64,000 bases of DNA from Liolophura sinensis. Its lineage: Eukaryota; Mollusca; Polyplacophora; Chitonida; Chitonidae. The notes under the pieces are model-generated. The model was not told the DNA's origin, made no database searches, and was given only the letters and a program-made list of their open reading frames with translations. The stretch's first letter is position 1. Every line of letters starts with the position of its first letter. The stretch is from assembly GCF_032854445.1 (NCBI RefSeq), contig NC_088300.1:76995966-77059965 (forward strand), read 5' to 3'. This document shows, one piece after another, positions 35,137 to 48,211 of this stretch. A program made the translations under genes and the position numbers.

Positions 35137-38100
35137 ATGACAGAGTTTTGGCTTATATCTGCCCCTGGGGAGAAGACTTGTCAACAGACCTGGGAGATCC
35201 TCAACAATGTTACTGCCAAACAAAATAACCTCTCCATGAACCACAAGTTCAACATTCCTGATCTCAAGGTATCAAGTAATCAGTGTCTTATAGTGTGTTA
35301 CAACATCAGCTGACAATGCATAAAGAAGATATAATTTACATTTATTGATGAATAAATTGTAGTAGATGACCTAAAATTTTACCCCTGACAAAGTTGGATT
35401 CTAAGAGTTTTATTTGAGGAAAAGTGTTTTGAGATGCAAGATACAACATCAGAAGTAATATTTCAAAAAATTAAACCACACTTTTCCTGGTGTAAAATCT
35501 ACACAGACATGTTAATGTCACATACATTTTGATTTTATTGTAGGTAGGCACGCTGGATGTTCTGGTTGGCTTATCTGATGATCTGGGGAAATTGGATACA
35601 TATTCTGAAAGGTAGGAGATATTAAGAAATAGACCTCGGAGTATGATTTTTTATGAACTTTAGATATTTCTGGGTTCATCATTGTTGGGATGTTTTGGAC
35701 GTTCAGTGTCTTGTAAGTAACAGCAGCCATACGCCACTCCATGCACATAGCAAAGGAAGAATTCTCATATGAAGCGACTTGGTAAATGCAATGTTCATTG
35801 TGCCATACTGCGTCAAGGAGAGAAATCTTCAAGGGAATTTCCACAAGTATTTCCACTTGAAACAAAGTCTAAACAGGTAAGGGTTAAGCCATGATCGTTC
35901 ATTCATTTATTCTGCATAAGTACATGAAAAAAACTGATTTTCATATGAGTAGATGATATTGAATGATAGTAGCTGCTATGATACTGAACATTTCAACTGG
36001 TGTGGCATGGCTTTGCATATCTTCTCTTTGCCAACTGCATATAAAATAATCTTGAGTCCTATAGATGGCTGACTTAAGCCAGATTTACTGGGCCTTATTC
36101 ACTCCTTGCCAACTAGGAACCCAGTACATGTAGCAATGATGGAAGTACCATGCAATCACAACTGTTTGAGTTAAACGTTTTTTCTTGACAGCGTCACCCG
36201 GAAAATAGCTCAGTATTTGGGCGATGTCCTGGAAGAACAGAGGGACAAGCTACAGGAGAACTTACAGGCTAATGGCGGTGAGTAAAAACTCACATTCAAA
36301 TACACATCCACATCATCTTCCAAGTATGAAACCATTATCTACCGTTCATTAAGTATTTATTGGTCACAAGCGTAAATCTTTGTATCAGCACTTACGTTAA
36401 AACCCTGGATCCTAATAACATGCAATAAACGTTTACCCGTAACAGATGAGTAGTGAACCTCAGAGAAAAATTAATGCTCATGTTGATATTTTACTCTGTC
36501 CTATTTCAATTTTCCAAAAATCTTAAAAACTTACATGTATGGTTAATAAATGTTATTTCTTGCAGTTGACCTCGTGACATATTTAACACGTTTTCAATGG
36601 GACTTGGCCAAGTATCCCATCAAACAGTCCCTGAAGAATATTTCTGAGATAATTAGTAAGGTAAGGACACCTAGTAATAGTTCAAATGTAACAGCTGAGT
36701 TTCTTTTAGTGTAATCTGATATTGTAGAAAGGTACTTTTATTCTCAAAATTAATGTCAGTTGTTTCAACTCATGAGACATTGTTTTAATGTTGAATTCCA
36801 AATGAAAGCAGACAAACAAGAATTACTGCTCAGCAGAAATGAAGATAATGGATGTTTTAGACCGTGTCATCCAGCTCACAACAATATTTGCAATGTTTCT
36901 GACACACCTTTGTAACATTTAAAGTGTTGTTCAAATTTTGGGAAAGCCGAGCAAAATATTTATACCTTGTGCATGTAGGTAATTGTCCTTCATGTAGACA
37001 TTCATTTTGAAATTATTTGTAAATTCGATCATGTTAAATAATTTTGTTTTTCTGGTTTAAACATGCTTTCACCGCAGTATGGCTGCAATATGTGCCAAAA
37101 TGATGTTGAGCCATAATCATTTCATCATTCATTTAAATAATATTGGTGTCTTTTTTGTTTTCAGCAAGTTTCACAGATTGAAGCTGATTTAAGAACGAAG
37201 TCAACCTCATATAATAACCTCAAGGGTAATCTGCAATCATTGGAGAGGAAGTCGACGTGAGTTATGTTTTTTTATTTCCAGCCTCATAGGAAACTAATGA
37301 GGAACTGGTGAATTTTTCTCTCTCAACAAGCAGGATTGCTGTGACTTAGGACTTACATGTCACAAGTCACATGCTGCCGTCGTATAAGTGAAATATTCTT
37401 GAGTACAGCATAAAACACCAATCCAATAAATCAATAAATCACAGGTCACATGTATTGGACATGAAATATGTTGCATGTTGCAGTTTTACCTATGACCTGT
37501 ATAATCTTACATGTACGTAAGGACAATGTTAAAACTGCGGTAGAATGATAAGGGACGTTTGGACTACTGCAGATATCCCATTGTGGACAATTCTGAAAGT
37601 CTCTTCCAACAGCGCTTTATGTGCACAGATAATTTTTCCTTGTATGGATTTCTTGAAATGTGATGTTCTGTTCTGTTCTAAAAATAGTGACATATTTACA
37701 CCAGCATATATTGGTATTAATCTGTTTGTTGATTAATAGGGGGAGTTTATTGACAAGAAGCCTTGCAGACCTGGTAAAGAAGGAAGACTTCATCCTGGGT
37801 TCAGACTATTTGGTCACTCTCATGGTTGTAGTACCAAAGTAAGCAATATTTCTTGCTCTATCATTTAATCACATACCTTGTGTTACTGCTTTTCAGAACA
37901 AGGTAACAATTATTTGGACTACATATACATGTAATAAACTTGGGTCCATTATTTAACTTAAAATGCATTTAGAAATATTGAATCCAAGATTACTTTATTT
38001 ATGGTTTAGAAATTCAGTGTTTATGATTAAAACAGCTTTATTAATGTGCTTATTTTGCCTTCTACTAAATCTTATGTGTATGAGTACCTGAAGAAATTGT

Positions 38101-41100
38101 GAAATGAGCCATGTCAGGCCAAAAATCCAGGGCCACAGTGGGGAAGTGCCAATAGTGTGTGTACATAAGTACAATAGTGACTAGGGCCAGCTTGCCAATG
38201 ACTAGCCTTCCTAGCATTATATACACATATTTTAAATGATTATAGCAACTGCACATAGCCCTCTTAGCATTACATACATATAAGCACTATGAATGACTTG
38301 GGCATAATGTCATCATGGTGTATGGAGTTACAAGCAGCAGCATGTAGCACTACAGGCAACTAACCTGACAGACTTCACACTGTGTACTCTCAGATGTGGT
38401 TACATCTATTCATGGCCGTCTTATGTAAAGAATTCAGCACAAAAACTTTTTGCCTGTCAGAGTTAATAAGATTTAAGTGGCCAAAAAACGCAGGTTGCTT
38501 TTCAAGCAAAGGCTCTTAAAGAAGGTGATTTGAACTATTGCAGAGCATATCAACATGACTGGCTGTCAAAATACGAGTCTTTGGCTGACATGGTTGTACC
38601 GAGATCCACCAAGTGAGTGTCCATACCCTTTTAACTCATATGTAAGCCACTGAAGTATTTGATGGTATTTTCTACATGTATGCATCTGTGCTATGAGATT
38701 ACAAAATTGTATAGTGCAGCAGAAGCTTAATGATAAAGCAGGATAGGATTGGTTGTATTCTCCATTTCTGTCAAGGCAAAACAAGTCAAGGATATGTAGC
38801 GACAATTTCACGACAGTGAATGTGAAATGCCGGTAATGTGGACTAAGATCACAATCACTCACAGACAAGAACAGTTTTAGGTGGAAATTGGCATAATCTC
38901 ATTAAGAGTAGTTGTGACGATATTCGGGAAAATAAGATGAAAGTTCTGAATTATTAAGCTTGTTGAACTGTTATAATCCTTTGTGCTTGTGTCTGACAGT
39001 CTAAAATAAGGTTATTGAGCTGTTGTAGTGTTGTGTGCCTGTGGTTGACGGCCTGAATTAAGTCATTGAGCTGTTGTAATGCTGTGTGCTTGTGGTTGAC
39101 AGTCTGAATAAGGTCATTGAGCTGTTGTAATGCTGTGTGCTTGTGTTGATGGTCTGAATAAGGTCATTGAGCTGTTGTAATGCTGTGTGCTTGTGGTTGA
39201 CAGTCTGAATAAGGTCATTGACTTGTTGTAATCCTTTGTGCTTGTGTCTGAGAGTCTAAATAAGGTTATTGAGTTGATGTAATGCTGTGTGCCTGTGGTT
39301 GACGGTCTGAATAAGGTCATTGAGCTGTTGTAATGCTGTGTCCTTGTGTTTGACTGTCTGAATAAGGTCATTGACCTGATGTAATGCTGTGTGCTTGTGT
39401 TTGATGGCCTGAATAAGGTCACTGAGCTGTTGTAATGCTGTGTCCTTGTGTTTGACTGTCTGAATAAGGTCATTGACCTGATGTAATGCTGTGTGCTTGT
39501 GTCTGACTGTCTGAATAAGGTCATTGAGCTGTTGTAATGCTGTGTGCTTGTGTCTGACGGTCTGAATAAGGTCACTGAGCTGTTGTAATGCTGTGTGCTT
39601 GTGTCTGACTGTCTGAATAAGGTCATTGACTTGATGTAATGCTGTGTGCTTGTGTATGACTGTCTGAATAAGGTCATTGAGCTGTTGTAATGCTGTGTGC
39701 TTGTGGTTGACAGTCTGAATAAGGTCATTGAGCTGTTGTAATGCTGTGTGCTTGTGTTTGATGGTCTGAGTAAGGTCATTGAGCTGTTGTAATGCTGTGT
39801 GCTTGTGGTTGACAGTCTGAATAAGGTCATTGACTTGTTGTAATCCTTTGTGCTTGTGTCTGAGAGTCTAAATAAGGTTATTGAGTTGATGTAATGCTGT
39901 GTGCCTGTGGTTGACGGTCTGAATAAGGTCATTGAGCTGTTGTAATGCTGTGTCCTTGTGTTTGACTGTCTGAATAAGGTCATTGACCTGATGTAATGCT
40001 GTGTGCTTGTGTTTGATGGCCTGAATAAGGTCACTGAGCTGTTGTAATGCTGTGTCCTTGTGTTTGACTGTCTGAATAAGGTCATTGACCTGATGTAATG
40101 CTGTGTGCTTGTGTCTGACTGTCTGAATAAGGTCATTGAGCTGTTGTAATGCTGTGTGCTTGTGTCTGACGGTCTGAATAAGGTCACTGAGCTGTTGTAA
40201 TGCTGTGTGCTTGTGTCTGACTGTCTGAATAAGGTCATTGACTTGATGTAATGCTGTGTGCTTGTGTATGACTGTCTGAATAAGGTCATTGAGCTGTTGT
40301 AATGCTGTGTGCTTGTGGTTGACAGTCTGAATAAGGTCAATGAGCTGTTGTAATGCTGTGTGCTTGTGGTTGACTGTCTGAATAAGGTCATTGAGCTGAT
40401 GTAATGCTGTGTGCTTGTGGTTGACTGTCTGAATAAGGTCATTGAGCTGTTGTAATGCTGTGTGCTTGTGCCTGACTGTCTGAATAAGGTCATTGAGCTG
40501 ATGTAATGCTGTGTGCTTGTGTCTGACTGTCTGAAAAAGGTCAATGAGCTGTTGTAATGCTGTGTGCTTGTGGTTGACTGTCTGAATAAGGTCATTGAGC
40601 TGATGTAATGCTGTGTGCTTGTGTCTGACTGTCTGAAAAAGGTCATTGAGCTGTTGTAATGCTGTGTGCTTGTGTCGGACTGTCTGAATAAGGTCATTGA
40701 GCTGATGTAATGCTGTGTGCTTGTGTCTGACTGTCTGAATAAGGTCATTGACCGGTTGTAATACTGTTTGCTTATGTTTGACAGACTGATCACCGAGGAT
40801 GGTGAGAACTGCCTGTACACCGTGTCCCTCTTCCAACGGGTCGTGGATGAATACAAACATCACTGTCGAGAAAACAAGTAAGTCACTTGGCTGACCAGCA
40901 CAGACTTCTATCATCTTTGTACACTACCAATGAGTTACCCAGCACAGTAGCCACATTTCTCCAGAATTACAGGAGTACTACATGCAGTAACTATGTTTTG
41001 TACTTTTTGTGGAAATGTTAGGATGCTTCTTTTATATTTCAGGTTTGTGGTGAGAGATTTCACCTACAATGAGGGAGATATTGCAGCAGACAAAAACCAA

Positions 41101-44100
41101 CTTACCAAGTTAGAGGCAGACAAGAAGAAACAGTTTGTAAGTATTCTGATCATAGTAGACATGCATGTCACTTAGATGGCAGATATACACCAGCATATTT
41201 ATACAAGGTGTAACTGCATTATAACCCTCTGCCTAACGAGGTCATATTTTTGCCAGTATTTACACAAAGTCTTCACACAAAAAGTTATGCACAGATATGA
41301 GTAAAACATTGTAATAAATCGGATAAACACGGATAAATCTATTAAATTTGGCGAGGAAACATTTCCTCAGAAGAGAAATTTGCTGGGGCAGAGGTTTGCA
41401 CTTGTTATTTGATTGGTGTTGAGTGCCATACTCAGGAATTGTTTAGTATTAAGATCTCAGTATGATTCATGGATGGAGGGAACCAGAGTAAATCATTGGC
41501 CATTGGCATCTTTGGGAAGTAATGAACAAACTCTCTCACCAGTCAGGCTATGATGTACAGATGTAGAGTATGTTATATACAACGATTCGTGATCTCCAAC
41601 AAACTCTCCCACCAGTCAGGCTATTATGTACAGATGTAGAGTATGTTATATACAACGATTCGTGATCTCCAACAAACTCTCCCACCAGTCAGGCTGTTAT
41701 GTACAGATGTAGAGTATGTTATATACAACGATTCGTGATCTCCAACAAACTCTCCCACCAGTCAGGCTGTTATGTACAGATGTAGAGTATGTTATATAGA
41801 ACGATTCGTGATCTCCAACAAACTCTCCCACCAGTCAGGCTATGATGTACAGATGTAGAGTATGTTATATAGAACGATTCGTGATCTCCAACAAACTCTC
41901 CCACCAGTCAGGCTGTGATGTACAGATGTAGAGTATGTTATATAGAACGATTCGTGATCTCCAACAAACTCTCCCACCAGTCAGGCTATGATGTACAGAT
42001 GTAGAGTATGTTATATAGAACGATTCGTGGTCTCCAACAAACTCTCCCACCAGTCAGGCTATGATGTACAGATGTAGAGTATGTTGTATAGAACGATTCG
42101 TGATCTCTGACAAACTCTCCCACCAGTCAGGCTGTTATGTACAGATGTAGAGTATGTTATATAGAACGATTCGTGATCTCCAACAAACTCTCCCACCATT
42201 CAGGCTATTATGTACAGATGTAGAGTATGTTATATACAACGATTCTTGATCTCCAACAAACTCTCCCACCATTCAGGCTATGATGTACAGATGTAGAGTA
42301 TGTTGTATAGAACGATTCGTGATCTCCAACAAACTCTCCCACCAGTCAGGCTGTTATGTACAGATGTAGAGTATGTTATATAGAACGATTCGTGATCTCC
42401 AACAAACTCTCCCACCAGTCAGGCTATGATGTACAGATATAGAGTATGTTATATAGAACGATTCGTGATCTCCAACAAACTCTCCCACCAGTCAGGCTGT
42501 TATGTACAGATGTAGAGTATGTTATATAGAACGATTCGTGATCTCCAACAAACTCTCCCACCAGTCAGGCTATGATGTACAGATGTAGAGTATGTTGTAT
42601 AGAACGATTCGTGATCTCCGACAAACTCTCCCACCAGTCAGACTATCATGTACAGATGTAGAGTATGTTATATAGAATGATTCGTGATCTCCAACAAACT
42701 CTCCCACCATTCAGGCTGTTATGTACAGATGTAGAGTATGTTATATGGAACGATTCGTGGTCTCCAACAAACTCTCCCACCAGTCAGGCTATGATATACA
42801 GATGTAGAGTATGTTGTATAGAACGATTCGTGATCTCCGACAAACTATCCCACCAGTCAGGCTGTTATGTACAGATGTAGAGTATGTTATATACAACGAT
42901 TCGTGATCTCCAACAAACTCTCCCACCAGTCAGGCTGTGATGTACAGATGTAGAGTATGTTGTATAGAACGATTCGTGATCTCCGACAAACTCTCCCACC
43001 AGTCAGGCTATCATGTACAGATGTAGAGTATGTTATATAGAATGATTCGTGATCTCCAACAAACTCTCCCACCAGTCAGGCTATTATGTACAGATGTAGA
43101 GTATGTTATATACAACGATTCGTGATCTCCAACAAACTCTCCCACCAGTCAGGCTGTGATGTACAGATGTAGAGTATGTTATATAGAACGATTCGTGATC
43201 TCCGACAAACTCTCCCACCAGTCAGGCTATGATGTACAGATGTAGAGTATGTTATATACAACGATTCGTGATCTCCAACAAACTCTCCCACCATTCAGGC
43301 TATTATGTACAGATGTAGAGTATGTTATATACAACGATTCGTGATCTCCAACAAACTCTCCCACCAGTCAAGCTGTGATGTACAGATGTAGAGTATGTTA
43401 TATACAACGATTCGTGATCTCCAACAAACTCTCCCACCAGTCAGGCTGTTATGTACAGATGTAGAGTATGTTATATAGAACGATTCGTGATCTCCAACAA
43501 ACTCTCCCACCAGTCAGGCTGTTATGTACAGATGTAGAGTATGTTATATACAACGATTCGTGATCTCCAACAAACTCTCCCACCAGTCAGGCTATGATGT
43601 ACAGATGTAGAGTATGTTATATAGAACGATTCGTGATCTCCAACAAACTCTCCCACCATTCAGGCTGTTATGTACAGATGTAGAGTATGTTATATAGAAC
43701 GATTCGTGATCTCCAACGAACTCTCCCACCATTCAGGCTGTTATGTACAGATGTAGAGTATGTTATATACAACGATTCGTGATCTCCAACAAACTCTCCC
43801 ACCATTCAGGCTGTTATGTACAGATGTAGAGTATGTTATATAGAACGATTCGTGATCTCCAACAAACTCTCCCACCATTCAGGCTGTTATGTACAGATGT
43901 AGAGTATGTTATATACAACGATTCGTGATCTCCAACAAACTCTCCCACCAGTCAGGCTATGATGTACAGATGTAGAGTATGTTATATACAACGATTCGTG
44001 ATCTCCAACAAACTCTCCCACCATTCAGGCTGTTATGTACAGATGTAGAGTATGTTATATAGAACGATTCGTGATCTCCAACAAACTCTCCCACCAGTCA

Positions 44101-47100
44101 GGCTATGATGTACAGATATAGAGTATGTTATATAGAACGATTCGTGATTTCCAACAAACTTCCAGTTAGTGCTCCAAAACAGGCAGACAATCATGGTCAA
44201 CCATTCAGGTCTGCCAAAACTCTGCAGACAGGATGGTTTACTTCTTTGTGGAAAGAAGATCTCTTGACAGGGAATAACAGGGATATTCCTGTCATAACTC
44301 TTTTCTTACAGATTTCTCAGGGAACATTGGCAGTGTTTTTACTTTAAACGTAAAAGAAAGATACAGACCCACTTGCTTCAGTAAACTTCTTACTTGGTGA
44401 TTCATCATAGCCATGTGCCAAGTATTGGGAGGATTGTTTTTCAAAGCTGTATAGATTTGAGAATTGCCTATAGGGGCTATACTTGTTTGTATGTTAGTGA
44501 AAGAATATTTTCAAATGGCTGTAAATTAATATGGACAATGAATAGTGGTCACTTCAAGCTGCAAACAGGTCCCAGAAAAATGTCAGCTTGTCAAGGTGAC
44601 TTTGTTTATTGACACAAATGTTATCATGAAGGAAAGGACTATTAGAAAAATGTGGACAGTTATAGACACCAAGACACCATACATGTGTTTTTCATGCTTG
44701 TTGAACTAAAATAGAAGTAATTATGTGTTCACGTCGCTATTATGGCTTTACTTTTCTCGTTGTTTATCTAGGGTCCTTTGGTGAGATGGCTGAAGGTGAA
44801 CTTCAGTGAGTGTTTCACAGCCTGGATTCATGTCAAGGCCCTGAGGGTATTTGTAGAGTCTGTGCTCAGGTAAGTCAGCTTAACACTGACCAGTGACCAG
44901 ATTGATGTGGTCTTCTACTGTCTATGCCTTGTGTGTGTTGTGTAGTTTGTAGTTTCATCAACATGTTTGGTACTTGAAGTATTAGAGCTTATACATGATA
45001 ACAGTTCATTCTCTTAATGATGCAACAAATGACTTTTTGTGTTGTTAACACTAAGGAATGCTTTGTTTTGTACATTAATCTACTTGTATATAAATTTACC
45101 TTGACACAATCATGCAGTGAGGTAATTGTGACTACTGTATAAATGGAAAATAAACAACCTTCATTTGACTTTTTTCATTATTTCAGGTACGGTTTGCCAG
45201 TGAATTTCCAGGCTATGATCTTACAGCCATACAAGAAGTCCATGAAGAGGTTAAGGGAAGTTCTAAACCAGTTGTACGGTCACTTGGACAATGCAGGATT
45301 GTCTGGCACAGAGGTAAGGGTATCTGGTACAAGTGTAAACTTACCTGAACCAGGTGTTTGGTCACTTGGACAATGCAGGATTGTCTGGCACAGAGGTAAG
45401 GGTATCCAGGTGTAAACTTACCTGAATCAGGTGTATGGTCACTTTGACAATACAGGACTGTCTGGCACAGAGGTAAGGGTATCTGGTACAAGTGTAAACT
45501 TACCTGAACCAGGTGTTTGGTCACTTGGACAATGCAGGACTGTCTGGCACAGAGGTAAGGGTATCTGGTCCAGGTGTAAGCTTACCTGAACCAAGTGTTT
45601 GGTCACTTGGACAATGCAGGACTGTCTGGCAGAGGTAAGGGTATCTGGTCCAGGTGTAAGCTTACCTGAGCCAGGTGTATGGTCACTTTGACAATACAGG
45701 ACTGTCTGGCACAGAGGTAAGGGTATCTGGTACAGGTGTAAGCTTACCTGAACCAGGTGTTTGGTCTCTTGGACAATGCAAGACTGTCTGGCAGAGGTAA
45801 GGGTATCTGGTCCAGGTGTAAGCTTACCTGAGCCAGGTGTTTGGTCACTTGGACAATGCAGGATTGTCTGGCACAGAGGTAAGGGTATCCAGGTGTAAAC
45901 TTATCTGAACCAGGTGTATGGTCACTTTGACAATACAGGACTGTCTGGCACAGAGGTAAGGGTATCTGGTACAGGTGTAAGCTTACCTGAACTAGGTGTA
46001 TGGTCACTTTGACAATACAGGACTGTCTGGCACAGAGGTAAGGGTATCTGGTACAAGTGTAAACTTACCTGAACCAGGTGTTTGGTCACTTGGACAATGC
46101 AGGACTGTCTGGCAGAGGTAAGGGTATCTGCTCCAGGTGTAAGCTAACCTGAGCCAGGTGTATGGTCACTTTGACAATACAGGACTGTCTGGCACAGAGG
46201 TAAGGGTATCTGGTGCAGGTGTAAGCTTACCTGAACCAAGTGTTTGGTCACTTGGACAATGTAGGACTGTCTGGCACAGAGGTAAGGGTATCTGGTACAG
46301 GTGTAAGCTTACCTGAACCAGGTGTTTGGTCACTTGGACAATGCAGGACTGTCTGGCACAGAGGTAAGGGTATCTGCTCCAGGTGTAAGCTTACCTGAGC
46401 CAGGTGTATGGTCACTTTGACAATACAGGACTGTCTGGCAAAGAGGTGTCTGGTACAGATGTAAGCTTTCCCCCCCCCCCCTACCCCCCAAGAAACCAGC
46501 TTTATGGTCACTTGGACAGTGCACATGTAGGTCATGGGATAAATTTCTCCTGAAGAGGGCGTATCAGTCATGTTATGCGAAATCACGCTTTAGAGCGCAA
46601 TTTGCAGGTTGTAGGATTCACATATGAAACCAGATCATGTTCATGTGTCACTCCTATTTTGAATTAAATTCACATTGAGAAGCAGGATTTCCATTACATG
46701 AAGTATATCACCTAAAGAGTGTTTATTTATCTATTTGATTGATGTTTTACACTGTACACAAAAATATTTCACTTATACAACGGCAGCGAGCATTATGGTT
46801 CACTGATTACTGGAAGACCTTCCCACATATGGCTGGAGAGGAATCCAGCAAGAGCTAAAAGATTATCAATCTCTTCTAAAATGTCTCCTCTTCACCTCTA
46901 AAGCCATACTAAGCTCAGAGGAAACCATCCGTATACTGTCTACATATAGCCCATCTTATTTGATGCAACATTTTCCTTGGAGGTATGAATAATCTGGTAA
47001 ATAACCAAGCCAAACTGGAGAGGACTCGTCAAAGCCGATTGTTTTAACAGCTTGTATCATTTTTGTTGCAGGCGGGAGTGGAAATCCCAGGACTGAATAT

Positions 47101-47173
47101 TGGAGGCAGCGAGTACTTCCCTTATGTGTATTACAAAATTGGAATAGATTTAATAGAACCCATGAAAGTGTAG
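35137..47173 (+). CDS. ATP6V1C: V-type proton ATPase subunit C
   Basis: Twelve coding exons: 35137-35268, 35544-35611, 36192-36277, 36566-36660, 37165-37256, 37740-37838, 38544-38612, 40785-40877, 41043-41136, 44772-44869, 45187-45313, 47072-47173. They total 1155 nt, 384 residues, the family's usual length; all junctions are in phase with GT-AG sites. It starts [20 protein letters not shown] and contains [30 protein letters not shown] and [11 protein letters not shown], ending [15 protein letters not shown], all hallmarks of subunit C. Subunit C is a stalk protein of the V1 sector whose reversible release controls assembly of the proton pump at vacuolar, endosomal and plasma membranes. The start is chosen because it is the first ATG after a 5' UTR acceptor and matches the family N-terminus. 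Introns 7, 9 and 11 are swollen by minisatellites. Confidence 0.97.
37374..37442 (+). mobile_element. SINE 3' fragment in V-ATPase C intron 5
   Basis: CGTCGTATAAGTGAAATATT, then TTGAGTACAGCATAAAACACC and a TAAA-type tail match the 3' end of the SINE family seen whole at 22898-23164 and 56271-56543. Confidence 0.8.
38953..40790 (+). repeat. 51-bp minisatellite, about 36 units, ending in a splice acceptor
   Basis: Tandem units of 51 bp (core words AATAAGGTCATTGAGCTG, TGTAATGCTGTGTGCTTGTG) fill most of intron 7 of the V-ATPase C gene. The last unit is the 3' splice site itself: GTTTGACAG at 40776-40784, then exon 8 starting ACTGATC, which matches the repeat continuation (A/T)CTGA. A block of 12 units (612 bp) is itself duplicated: the marker starting near 39221 recurs near 39833. 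Because 51 is divisible by three, long frames are open on the minus strand (580 and 348 residues); they are not genes. Confidence 0.95.
41408..41500 (-). mobile_element. Probable SINE fragment
   Basis: ATTTGATTGGTGTTGAGTGC and CATACTCAGGAATTG resemble the inverted tail of the GTAAAACACC-type SINE. The match is weak and short. Confidence 0.4.
41525..44165 (+). repeat. 73-bp minisatellite, about 36 units
   Basis: Tandem units of 73 bp (core words ACTCTCCCACCAGTCAGGCT, GTACAGATGTAGAGTATG, ACGATTCGTGATCTCC) fill most of intron 9 of the V-ATPase C gene. Variants alternate at a few sites (GTTATG/ATGATG, TACAACG/TAGAACG, AGTC/ATTC), suggesting mixed amplification and conversion. No similarity to a neighbouring exon edge was seen. 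Confidence 0.95.
45277..46500 (+). repeat. 82-bp minisatellite made from the exon 11 end and its 5' splice site
   Basis: The unit (77-82 bp) begins inside coding exon 11 (GGTCACTTGGACAATGCAGG) and contains the exon end CTGGCACAGAG, the donor GTAAGGG and about 40 bp of intron. GT of successive donors lies at 45314 (authentic), 45396, 45473, 45555, 45635, 45717, 45797, 45879, 45956, 46038, 46118, 46200, 46282 and 46364. A last, damaged unit (GTGTCT) is near 46446. Several units lack two bases of the exon end (CTGGCAGAG). Units also contain AGGTGTAAGCTTACCT, a near-palindrome with a donor-like CAGGTAAG on the minus strand. Confidence 0.93.
46718..46860 (-). mobile_element. SINE fragment in V-ATPase C intron 11
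   Basis: ATTGATGTTTTACACTGTAC and ATATTTCACTTATAC, then CAGCGAGCATTATGG, match the inverted 3' half of the GTAAAACACC-type SINE. The middle is deleted and the head is missing. Confidence 0.72.
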
Positions 47174-48173
47174 CTGTACATCTAGATATGTCTTACTAAT
47201 ACTAGACACTGTAATCAAAGCCAATGTTATCCTTGTTCTGTAGATGCAAGTACATGTAGGTGAGTGCTTACAGAATATAGCAGTATTGGACAAGTTTCCT
47301 GAAGACTAGATAGGTAAACCTCTGTAACCCAGACTAGATTCTTACTTACGTGTGTATACCTGCCTGCATGTGGCTTTCTGAGGCACATTCCATATATCAC
47401 AGAATTTCTATTTATACAAATTTACAAAATACAAATCCGAAAGCAGTGTTCAAATGCAGTGTACCCTTACATTGAGACCATGGAGGTGCAAAAGATAATC
47501 TGTTCTTGAAAATTGTAGACATACACAAAAATAAAAAAAAACTTGTTGAAAAGTATAATTTGGGACCATTTGTTCTCCAGGAATTTTAGATTTTCATAAA
47601 AAATTGTTAAGCATACACTGTAGGAATATCATCATGAGGTTTAAGAAAAATATTGTACATTCACATTTTCCTAGTGTTAAATTAGCAATTATGTGCCATA
47701 AAGACAAAGTTAGTAGAATCTAGTCAGACTTGGGTACTTTTGAAATGGAGTTCGGGCAGCACTCCCAGGAAATTGTCTGTTTTGGCACTTTGTCCAGGAA
47801 GTAACAACATGTTAGTGATCATTCTTTTTTATTGAAGATTTCTTTGAAACTATAAAATGAAAATGTTTCTTTAATGGAGTCTTGATTGCCTATGTGATAT
47901 TTAAAACTGGTGATTACCTAGCTGAGGTTCTTGTGGAATTTTGTGTTTGTAATACCTGAAACTAATGATAATTCACCATAGTTACAAATGCACTGTGCAA
48001 CATGTTCAGGAAAGGTTGTTTATTGAAAGGTATAAAGTTTGAATTTAGAAGCAAATGTATGAGAAGATTATTCAGAAACAGTTTGGTATTCTCACACCAA
48101 TAATGCCTGTACATACATGTAGCACATATGTTGTTTGTTATGTACATATTTCAGTTATCATACAGAGCCTATA

Positions 48174-48179
48174 AATAAA
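48174..48179 (+). terminator. Polyadenylation signal AATAAA, probably for ATP6V1C
   Basis: AATAAA lies about 1 kb after the V-ATPase C stop codon, just before the opposing signals of DNAAF1. Earlier cryptic signals cannot be excluded. Confidence 0.5.
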
Positions 48180-48211
48180 GGGAGTGGATGTTGAAAAGAT
48201 GATTTTTCAGC

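Noticed and set aside
39114-40914. Minus-strand open frames of 580 and 348 residues made of 17-residue repeats
   Set aside because: They are the reverse strand of the 51-bp minisatellite in V-ATPase C intron 7, and both run on into coding exon 8 in antisense. The repeat length divisible by three explains the open frames.
41525-44165. CRISPR-like appearance of regular repeats
   Set aside because: Units are contiguous without unique spacers and lie in a eukaryotic intron; this is a minisatellite.
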